From positions 1-50,053 of the forward strand of contig CAJQOL010000157.1 of NCBI GenBank assembly GCA_905479925.1: a stretch of 50,053 nucleotides of DNA. The letters run 5' to 3'. The position numbers were made by a program, and so were the translations under genes. Under the pieces are notes generated by a model, which ran no database searches, was not told where the DNA came from, and was given only the letters and a program-made list of their open reading frames with translations. Positions 44,101-50,053 of the stretch are shown here, piece by piece. The stretch is from an uncultured Kangiellaceae bacterium. GTDB taxonomy: Bacteria > Pseudomonadota > Gammaproteobacteria > Enterobacterales > Kangiellaceae. Numbering within the stretch: position 1 is the first letter of the stretch; every line of letters starts with the position of its first letter.

Positions 44101-45728
44101 AGAGTACCCAAGACATTGTTGTTTTTCTCGACAAAAACCTTAATGTTGCACAAGTTAATAATTCCTATGAACGCATGACCGGCTTTACCAGAGAGACGTT
44201 GATTGGAAAAAATATGGTTGATATCGCGTTTTCTCGGTTTACAGAAAAAGAGACTGCAAAAATTCATCACATTGTTATCAATGACAAACATTGGCAAGGG
44301 GAAAGCTCAGTTCCTAGAAAAAATGCAGCAAGTTTTCCTGTGGATATACGAATTGATGTTATAACAAAAGCACATAGAGAAGTCGGTTACGTTGTGGTGA
44401 TGAGTGACATAAGCCATTTAAAGTTAGGTAATAAATCAAACACGAAACCCAGCTTCTATGATTCGATAACGGGGCTACCTAATAAAACCCTTGGGTTTGA
44501 CAGGTTACGTTTGCTATTAAAAAGAGCCAAACAAGACAAGCAATCACTTTCCATTATATTTTTGAGTATTGATCAATATAGTGAACTCGCTAATACCCTA
44601 TCCAAAGACGCAATGAACAGTTTGTTAAACCAACTTTGTCAGCGACTGCTACCCTATGTGCAACAAGATGACGTTCTTGCCAAATATGAACCCGATACTT
44701 TTCTATTAATTCTAAAATTAACGGAAGGAGAAAAAGCCGTACTTCCGCTGGTAAATCAATTATTAAGAGAGGTTGCAAAGCCGACGCTAGCGGATGGTTC
44801 TACTATTAATATTTCAGCTTGTGCTGGAATATCGAGTTATCCAAACGATGGAGAAAACTGGAGCGAGCTCGTAACAAAAGCAGAGACAGCGCTTCTACAC
44901 TCAAAGAAACAAGGTAAGAATCTTTTTAAATATTACGATGAAGTCAGTAATAAAAAAGCGCTAGAAAGAAAGCGAACAGAAAACAAACTCGCTCGAGCAC
45001 TATCCGACGGTGAGCTTTTCTTAGTTTTTCAACCAGTCATTGCTCTCAGCAGTTCCAAAACCGTTGAACTTGATATTAATCTTCGCTGGAAACCCCAGAA
45101 TGAAAGAATGGTTTATCCTTCTCAATTTCTGGCCATTGCCGAAGAAATTGGAAAGTTAAAGGACATCTGCGAATGGTTAATTGAGCAAGCATTTTCGACG
45201 CTAAATCGATGGAACCAAGAGGGATTAGCGGTTTGCATAAATTTGAATATTCCTGCCTGCTATTTACTTGAAAAAAATGCGATTGAATTTATTCAAAGTA
45301 AAATGGCTTTGTATAAAATAAACCCAAAGTTTCTCTATATTGCAATAGCCGAAGGAGACATTGTCGATAAACTGAACCCGCTTAGAGATGTTTCGAAAAC
45401 GTTACATAGTCTTGGTATAGGATTAGTGCTCGATGATTTCGGAAAAAACAATGCCAACCTTGGATATTTAAGGGACTTGAAACTTCACTCAATAAAAATT
45501 GACCGTGCACTAGTTCGTAATATCGGCAACAGGCGTTTTACTGACCAACTGCTTTCGAGCTTTATAGCTATGAGTAATGAGCTTGCTATAGGAACAATAG
45601 CAAAAGGCATTGAAACCGAAAAACAGCTGGAATTTTTAACCGAAAAACAGTGCCAATTCGGTCAAGGTTTCTATATTTCGGACCCGCTCAATGAAAGCCA
45701 GATCCGACAATTACTTTTAGAGCGATAG
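41118..45728 (+). CDS. Large beta-propeller sensor with PAS, degenerate GGDEF and degenerate EAL
   Basis: A 1536-residue membrane protein. Order: a signal peptide or anchor (about 1-48), two-component-regulator propeller (Reg_prop) repeats (about 60-720, with many LW-I/V-A/S-T/S and GL motifs), a Y_Y_Y-like domain (about 730-815), one transmembrane segment (about 826-845), two PAS domains (about 872-985 and 987-1105), GGDEF (about 1111-1280; EPDTF at the signature) and EAL (about 1290-1536; DIN for EAL, AEGD for TE, DDFG at about 1439, KGIETE and QGFY kept). Both catalytic sites are altered, so it is probably a binding or scaffolding protein rather than an enzyme. I use ATG 41118; TTG 41091 is possible. 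Its stop is 1 bp from the convergent PilZ gene. Confidence 0.85.
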   Translation: MIFIKRVFFIQLCRFLSLGSFQLKRAVLKSQAIGLILGLFSLSSYAFQFEISPQPVSAQDKNALSPIKTLYSLEINQFYQDPAGFIWIISEQGIYRFDGMNLDKLYPASNQSSSGDNLADGTHAERQAVQSLSFQNNNALWISTRKGLVKQSISSLPEAQLNEFLEFPSTPARTEHANWILGSEPLNDDSRWVVTQNGVYLYTQQGNDIQYIANMDLFYNGQSKLLSYHIQEDILWLGASDGLYSYHLKNKQLNKPLFQDRRPITDVTTINSAKTGQLLFAAKQGLFAANVKNDQLFNVQTINSSSISALTVGNNLIYYIVDKHLFSHDLINAQAEKILDLSHLDLFNKSHTAEVSALFLDQENQLWIATRRHGTFLLPTNAPASKRFNLNLMPSNLTTAAIKVNQTLQDGQHLWLATNRGLLLSNQDELSQTNRASNSLTNSIIQTIPIAVEAMVKIEDSLWLASHDGLLQYKKSAESIQQYEPSHIEPTAPFYVYELAQTDPRTLWLATNLGLMKYDIALSRFSYDKNLMSEVSAEPVKHMTFFGQQGFAEVNQQLISFNLQDKQKQVIYDRQRLSLSAASKLTSMVFINNKLWVSYDDSGVYVFEIKRGKWQLYRHFHTANDFPSNQVLALTNFQGDIWAATPRGFVWFNETNQSYQLIKQPFEHSQFLFTGSSQTNSDNETVLFSGSEALLQVAPNKLKRRLLHSNASISKITVASEGAKDTPIQETHFWPLDKPLLLNHSSDLITVHSSLVNYLESTELYLEYWTSLNPEKKVAHGPRFSISGLTENMTLYVRSKAHDQAGFSDLQSIKISAPNNDFSLLSNSNILSIIFILALLVIWVRENQSKKNAQLKLDVEAEKNTRMELALLNDGSGIWDCKIEPVSILESIIVFYRKDQPKRKMTLSKYLSNIHPDDQVEVEQLWKNLLIGNINYLDATYRAMESSEWKWKEMTGQVNSHNRHKEPTRASGVWQLTNQEKHLEQQLNMFASALQSTQDIVVFLDKNLNVAQVNNSYERMTGFTRETLIGKNMVDIAFSRFTEKETAKIHHIVINDKHWQGESSVPRKNAASFPVDIRIDVITKAHREVGYVVVMSDISHLKLGNKSNTKPSFYDSITGLPNKTLGFDRLRLLLKRAKQDKQSLSIIFLSIDQYSELANTLSKDAMNSLLNQLCQRLLPYVQQDDVLAKYEPDTFLLILKLTEGEKAVLPLVNQLLREVAKPTLADGSTINISACAGISSYPNDGENWSELVTKAETALLHSKKQGKNLFKYYDEVSNKKALERKRTENKLARALSDGELFLVFQPVIALSSSKTVELDINLRWKPQNERMVYPSQFLAIAEEIGKLKDICEWLIEQAFSTLNRWNQEGLAVCINLNIPACYLLEKNAIEFIQSKMALYKINPKFLYIAIAEGDIVDKLNPLRDVSKTLHSLGIGLVLDDFGKNNANLGYLRDLKLHSIKIDRALVRNIGNRRFTDQLLSSFIAMSNELAIGTIAKGIETEKQLEFLTEKQCQFGQGFYISDPLNESQIRQLLLER

Positions 45729-45729
45729 A

Positions 45730-46071
45730 TTAACTGAAAATATTACGCCACGATTCGATATCTTTGGATTCGGTATCAGTGAGCTCTAAACCTGCGATAA
45801 ACTCATGCTCGGTAGTTTCGGTAACCCAACGAACACTACCCGCCAGAGAGTAGTTCTTGCGGTTAGATTCAAACTCAACCACTAAATTAAGGTTTGCTCC
45901 TTTTTCAATGGGGTGCTTACCATGAAGGCGAATACCATTTTGGGAAACGTCGCGCATGGCGCCCTCATATCGAATTGCATCATTATTTTCACCGCCTTCA
46001 GCTCTAATAACGTCTACATGAACTTGTCCACTTTGGTTTTTTCGCGGAAAAACTCGCTTCTCGTCAGTCAT
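45730..46071 (-). CDS. PilZ-domain cyclic-di-GMP receptor
   Basis: A 113-residue single PilZ domain. Both cyclic-di-GMP binding motifs are intact: R-x-x-x-R in KRVFPRK (about 5-11) and D/N-x-S-x-x-G in DVSQNGIRL (about 41-49). Such proteins change shape on binding cyclic-di-GMP and act on motility, secretion or surface polymers. Its stop codon is 1 bp from that of the large GGDEF-EAL sensor on the other strand. Its partner is not identifiable. Confidence 0.93.
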   Translation of the reverse strand: MTDEKRVFPRKNQSGQVHVDVIRAEGGENNDAIRYEGAMRDVSQNGIRLHGKHPIEKGANLNLVVEFESNRKNYSLAGSVRWVTETTEHEFIAGLELTDTESKDIESWRNIFS

Positions 46072-46148
46072 AGATTACCTTCTCGAATTATTGAAAATAT
46101 ACTAACAATAAGTATAGTCCGCATTTTCACATTTCGAGGAATAATTGT

Positions 46149-46757
46149 TTAAAACCAGCTATCAACGCGCTCATCTAGGCGTTCCTGGCAGCCTTTAAGT
46201 TGTTGGTTATATTTGGAGGCTTGCTTTTTTACTTTAGTTGCGACTTTTTTCAGCCAAGGTTTCGCCTCATAACTTCTTCTAGAGTAGCCTCCTCGGCCTT
46301 CGTGGTATGCCAGGTATTGCGCATAAGTATCCCACTTTGACAACTTTAGCCGGCGATGACTGCCATCGGTATACCAACCGATAAAATCGATAGCATCTTC
46401 AAAATCATCGCGATCGGCGCTAGAATTACCGGTTTGACTAAGGTATTCCCCCCAAACGGGATCTTGTGCCTGAGCAAAACCATAAGCCGAAGATTTTCTT
46501 GGCAGTGGAATGAATCCTAAGAACCAATCCCGCTCTGGCTGGGCATCATCAATAAAGCGAGACTCCTGGTGCATAATGGCCATCATCACGAAAATAGGGG
46601 TCCCCCATTTGTGTTGACTATCTCTAGCGGCTTCATACCAATCAGTTTCACCCAAAAAGATATCACACAGGTTGTCTGGATTACTTGGGCGATAAGTAGC
46701 ACAGGCCGAGAGCGTGAAACACAGGGAAATAATAACAAAGCGAAACAATAAGTTCAT
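46149..46757 (-). CDS. Transglycosylase SLT-like lipoprotein
   Basis: A 202-residue lipoprotein with a type II signal (LSAC lipobox at about residue 19). The mature domain resembles lysozyme-like lytic transglycosylases: IMHQESRF with the predicted catalytic Glu (about 65), SAYGFAQAQDPVW, and YLAYHEGRGGY. This would cleave peptidoglycan in the periplasm. I use the second ATG, at 46757, because AAGG lies before it; an ATG at 46769 is also open. It stands between PilZ and murI, the latter divergent. Confidence 0.87.
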   Translation of the reverse strand: MNLLFRFVIISLCFTLSACATYRPSNPDNLCDIFLGETDWYEAARDSQHKWGTPIFVMMAIMHQESRFIDDAQPERDWFLGFIPLPRKSSAYGFAQAQDPVWGEYLSQTGNSSADRDDFEDAIDFIGWYTDGSHRRLKLSKWDTYAQYLAYHEGRGGYSRRSYEAKPWLKKVATKVKKQASKYNQQLKGCQERLDERVDSWF

Positions 46758-46929
46758 CGAGGCCTTCATTGAAAGTTGTTGCTATAACAGTGTAATAGGA
46801 GCCAAAAGTATATCAGCAGCGATAGCAAATAACGACCGTTAAGCCAGCCCTTTTAACAAAAACTATTGTTAGCAAATAGCATCTCTATGGTAGAATTTTA
46901 GGTTGTAATTCAGCTCTCAGCGGTTAACT

Positions 46930-47712
46930 ATGTCTGTAAACGACAATCCAATTGGTATTTTCGACTCCGGTGTAGGAGGGTTAAGCATTTTGCAGTCTAT
47001 CAATGCGCTATTACCCCGAGAAGATCTTATCTATGTTGCCGATAGCCAATATACCCCCTACGGGAATAAAACGGATGGGGAAATTGAGTCGAGAGTACTC
47101 GCTATCGCTGCATTCTTGGCGTCTAAAAACGTTAAGTGTTTGGTTGTTGCTTGCAACACAGCGACAGCAGCGGCAATCCATCAGCTAAGAGAAAATTACT
47201 CCATTCCTATCATTGGTTTAGAACCAGCACTAAAACCGGCGGCTAATCATTCGAAATCTAAACGCGTTGGGGTACTAGCAACCCAAGCCACACTCGAGAG
47301 TGAAAAATATCAACAACTAAAGCGGCAATTTGCTAGCTCACTAAAACTCGTTGAAAAGGCCTCACCTTTATTTGTTGAGCTTGTTGAAAATTCAAATGAA
47401 TTATCTGAGAAAGAATACACCATGATAGAAAAAGAGCTCACGCCATTTCGCGAGGCAAAAATTGATGCGCTCGTATTAGGCTGTACTCATTATCCATTTC
47501 TTACCCAAGCTATATCGAGCATTATGGGAGAATACGTAACACTGTATGAAAGTGGACCCGCAGTCGCTAAAGAAGTTAAACGAAGACTCGCCACTCAACT
47601 AAATGATAAAACCAGCCAAGGAAGTATCCACTTTTTTTCAAGTGCCCCGGAGTACGCATCCCCTCAATTCTCTCAACTCCTAAATAAAAATATTCAGGTA
47701 AGCCCATTTTAA
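46930..47712 (+). CDS. murI: Glutamate racemase
   Basis: MurI, 260 residues, makes D-glutamate for peptidoglycan. Motifs IFDSGVGGLSIL (about 9-20), the VVACNTATAAA catalytic Cys (about 71-81) and LGCTHYPFL with the second Cys (about 183-191) are all intact. The ATG follows a short spacer with no strong ribosome-binding site. It is followed 13 bp later by a DTW gene, and the divergent neighbour is a peptidoglycan lytic enzyme. Confidence 0.97.
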   Translation: MSVNDNPIGIFDSGVGGLSILQSINALLPREDLIYVADSQYTPYGNKTDGEIESRVLAIAAFLASKNVKCLVVACNTATAAAIHQLRENYSIPIIGLEPALKPAANHSKSKRVGVLATQATLESEKYQQLKRQFASSLKLVEKASPLFVELVENSNELSEKEYTMIEKELTPFREAKIDALVLGCTHYPFLTQAISSIMGEYVTLYESGPAVAKEVKRRLATQLNDKTSQGSIHFFSSAPEYASPQFSQLLNKNIQVSPF

Positions 47713-47725
47713 GTGTGAAGCAAAC

Positions 47726-48283
47726 ATGAAAATTTATTTGCTCACTCACCAGCGAGAACGAGACCGTCCCACAAATACCGGTCAAATAGCATTAAAGATG
47801 TTGCCATCACAAGTTGAGCTAATCTTATGGGATAGAGTAGCTCCCTACCAACCATTAGTTGACCTGATAAATAATCAACAAGTATGCCTACTCTACCTAG
47901 ACGCACCGCCACTCCAATCAGTATGTTCAATAGAGAGCAATGCTAAACCCGTTCACAGTACTGACTCTCGTAGCTATTCGAGCGAGCCAATTAAAAACAC
48001 CGAGCTAGAAACCATTAATGAGATAAGCGGCTTTATAATTATTGACGCGACCTGGCAAGAGGCAAGGAAAATATACAACCGCAGTGACTATCTCAAAAAC
48101 GCTAAGAAATTCTCCATTATCCCAGAAAAAGAATCTGAATACCGGCTGAGACGAAACCAACCAGTCGGCTCCTTGTGCACTATTGAATGCATCATTGAGC
48201 TATTCACGATGACTGGAGACCACGAAAAAGCAAAAAGACTTTTAAAATCGTTTATGGAATTTAATCAACAATTACACAATTAG
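47726..48283 (+). CDS. DTW-domain protein (TapT-like)
   Basis: A 185-residue DTW-domain protein. The family includes TapT, a tRNA 3-(3-amino-3-carboxypropyl)uridine transferase. Visible landmarks are the N-terminal DRPTNTGQIAL (about 13-23), a motif typical of the family, FIIIDATWQEARKIYNRS (about 103-120), and YRLRRNQPVGSLCTIE (about 139-154). It lacks an N-terminal Cys cluster like that in the E. coli protein. The region around 65-95 is poorly conserved and looks inserted. It is 13 bp from murI, so probably co-transcribed. The modified RNA is inferred only. Confidence 0.87.
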   Translation: MKIYLLTHQRERDRPTNTGQIALKMLPSQVELILWDRVAPYQPLVDLINNQQVCLLYLDAPPLQSVCSIESNAKPVHSTDSRSYSSEPIKNTELETINEISGFIIIDATWQEARKIYNRSDYLKNAKKFSIIPEKESEYRLRRNQPVGSLCTIECIIELFTMTGDHEKAKRLLKSFMEFNQQLHN

Positions 48284-48368
48284 GGTATTATTTAACATTT
48301 TTAAACGGTCTCTTCTGTTAGCCTCAAGATGAATAAAAATAATCGATAGCAATCGTCAAAAAAATCAG

Positions 48369-48404
48369 GCGAAAATGCAATCGAAAATACAGTCGAAAGG
48401 TAAC
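48369..48404. repeat. Degenerate 12-bp tandem triplicate
   Basis: Units 48369-48380, 48381-48392 and 48393-48404 share CGAAAA-T-CA and sit in the leader region of the carboxypeptidase gene. Confidence 0.65.
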
Positions 48405-48471
48405 TAAAAAACATTCAAAACTGATCTTTAAAAAAACTAATAAAAGACAATAATCAAAAAAGGACTCAAAC

Positions 48472-50053
48472 ATGCGATTAAGGAATAAACTCAGAAGAAT
48501 AAATTTGCAAAAAAAATCTTCATTACTTCCGCTAGTCTCAGCCTCAGTATTGGCATTTTCCTCGCCATTATTTTCCGAGACATTAACTAGCTCAAAAATA
48601 TCTCAAAACAATAATACTTCAGAGCTGAAAAATACCGGTCTAAAGGCATCAAAAGTTTGGGTTAATGATAATAAGATGGCAAGAAAAATCGCCATATCAT
48701 TTCACCATGCGATATTAGAAACCAACTACCAGCAAAAATTTATTATCGCTGACCTAACGGACACAGAGATAGAGCAACTAAAAAAAATCGGCTTAAAAAT
48801 AGAGCCTGCAACGGATTGGAATGCACGCTTTAAAACATTTAACGACAATGTAAAGCTTCAACTTGAGCAACGTAAGCAAGGGATCCGCATGGCGGGAATT
48901 CCCGGTTTTGATTGTTATGCGACGGTAGAAGAAACCTTAGATGAAGGCGCGCAACTAGCAACGGACAATCCAGACCTTGCCGAATGGATAGACATAGGAG
49001 ACTCTTGGGAAAAAGAGAACTCTCAAGCGGGTTATGACTTGATGGTTTTGAAGCTTTCCAATAAAAATATCGTCGAAGAAAAACCTAAATTATTTATACA
49101 TAGTTCAATGCATGCAAGAGAGTACACGCCCGCCGCACTTACCTTAGATTTCGCTAAAGAATTGTTAACCAGTTATTCTACCGATGCCGATATAGCGTGG
49201 ATACTCGACTACCACGAAATTCATATTCTTTTTCATATGAATCCGGACGGTAGAAAAATTGCCGAAACAGGCGTTCTTCACCGTAAGAATACCAATCAGA
49301 ACCATTGCCCTGGACCAAACGTTGGTGTCGATTTAAACCGCAACTTTGCCTATTTCTGGAACAGTACAACTAATGGCTCAAGCGGTTTTGAATGTGATAG
49401 CACCTACCGCGGAAGTGCTCCGGAATCTGAACCAGAAACACAAGCGGTTTCAGAATATATTCGCAGTCTTTTTCCCGATGTAAGAGGCGATAATATAAAC
49501 GATGCGGCCCCCGTTGATACCGCAGGCATGCACATTGATATTCATAGCTTTAGTGAATTAGTTTTGTGGCCATGGGGACATAGCAGCGACGTTTCACCAA
49601 ACAATGATGGGTTTGTCGCACTAGGCAATAAGTTTGCTTGGTTTAACAACTATACCCCGCAACAAAGTGTTGGACTTTATCCAACTGATGGAACCTCTGA
49701 CGATGTTAGTTATGGCGAACTAGGTATTGCGGCTTTTACCTTTGAGCTAGGCACTTCTTTTTTCCAGCAGTGTAGTGACTATCAAGATACGATAAAGCCA
49801 GATAATCTACCGGCATTAATTTATGCAGCCAAAGCAACCGCTTCACCTTACATACTGGCGCATGGCCCAGAGATTACTAATATTGAGCTAAATGGTAGCA
49901 ACAATAGTATTAGTGTACCCGCAGGAACGGTTATCGATTTAATAGCAACCGCCGATGCAACTCGCACATTATTAGCAACTAACGGTCGCACCGTTAGTAA
50001 AGTTGAATACTCTCTTGATACCCCTATTTGGAATGACAATGCCGTTATTGTTG
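48472..50053 (+). CDS. Exported zinc carboxypeptidase, M14 family (partial)
   Basis: An open frame of at least 527 codons running off the right edge, so its C-terminus is missing. The ATG at 48472 has AAGGA upstream and gives a signal peptide (cleavage near LFS-ET, about residue 36). The catalytic domain has HSSMHARE with the zinc ligands His214 and Glu217, NPDG (about 258), DLNRNF with the substrate-binding Arg (about 289), a third zinc ligand in IHSFSE (about 359), and catalytic FELG (about 424). After about residue 455 a bacterial Ig-like or PPC-type domain seems to begin (ITNIELNGSNN). It probably degrades peptides outside the cell. Confidence 0.93.
   Translation, partial: MRLRNKLRRINLQKKSSLLPLVSASVLAFSSPLFSETLTSSKISQNNNTSELKNTGLKASKVWVNDNKMARKIAISFHHAILETNYQQKFIIADLTDTEIEQLKKIGLKIEPATDWNARFKTFNDNVKLQLEQRKQGIRMAGIPGFDCYATVEETLDEGAQLATDNPDLAEWIDIGDSWEKENSQAGYDLMVLKLSNKNIVEEKPKLFIHSSMHAREYTPAALTLDFAKELLTSYSTDADIAWILDYHEIHILFHMNPDGRKIAETGVLHRKNTNQNHCPGPNVGVDLNRNFAYFWNSTTNGSSGFECDSTYRGSAPESEPETQAVSEYIRSLFPDVRGDNINDAAPVDTAGMHIDIHSFSELVLWPWGHSSDVSPNNDGFVALGNKFAWFNNYTPQQSVGLYPTDGTSDDVSYGELGIAAFTFELGTSFFQQCSDYQDTIKPDNLPALIYAAKATASPYILAHGPEITNIELNGSNNSISVPAGTVIDLIATADATRTLLATNGRTVSKVEYSLDTPIWNDNAVIV

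Overview
The window looks like an ordinary chromosome segment of a moderately AT-rich, probably marine gammaproteobacterium. The evidence is the gene order: fMet tRNA-rimP-nusA-infB-rbfA-truB and glyA-nrdR-ribD-ribE-ribBA-ribH-nusB-thiL-pgpA are classic gammaproteobacterial arrangements. HemJ instead of HemG/HemY, a RibB with a dead RibA-like tail, and several GGDEF/EAL proteins fit Oceanospirillales or Kangiella-like bacteria, but that placement is inference. I see no prophage, insertion sequence, CRISPR array or rRNA.

Layout. 1-480: a non-coding, repeat-like segment with a perfect hairpin and a 12-bp palindrome. 523-4912: a DUF1439 protein, a GNAT acetyltransferase, then a small exported protein and a ZnuD-like TonB receptor with two His/Glu-rich stretches (probable zinc uptake). 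5208-8935 (minus): a membrane GGDEF-EAL protein, an exported methyltransferase-fold protein and a PhnA-like zinc protein. 9306-12074: DUF523 protein, ATP-grasp ligase and a convergent MFS transporter. 12463-20061: a DGSGS-repeat lipoprotein, HemJ, an unknown anchored protein with a possible LSm-like tail, PyrB, HemL and a second GGDEF-EAL protein. 20185-28448 (minus): retropepsin-like protease, pgpA, thiL, nusB, four rib genes, nrdR, glyA. 28749-31798: an orphan AAA ATPase followed by two tandem-repeat arrays, DjlA-like co-chaperone and dUTPase. 31923-34265 (minus): a BlaR1/BlaI pair with a visible operator and promoter, and a hexapeptide acetyltransferase. 34312-40886 (minus): the transcription/translation operon headed by an initiator tRNA. 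41118-50053: a very large beta-propeller/PAS/GGDEF/EAL sensor ending 1 bp from a convergent PilZ gene, a transglycosylase-like lipoprotein, murI, a DTW-domain gene and a zinc carboxypeptidase cut by the right edge.

Themes. Cyclic-di-GMP signalling recurs: three GGDEF-EAL proteins, all with altered GGDEF motifs and differing EAL integrity, plus an intact PilZ receptor. The most unusual non-coding signal is a recurring set of short degenerate tandem duplications (unit 12-20 bp, at least 12 loci) in intergenic DNA and at CDS 3' ends. In two cases the duplicated unit carries the stop codon in frame, so extra in-frame stops follow the gene. The longest pair, 15 bp x 6 and 17 bp x 8, lies directly downstream of the orphan ATPase. 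The blaI promoter carries a textbook TACA-N2-TGTA operator although no beta-lactamase gene is present nearby.
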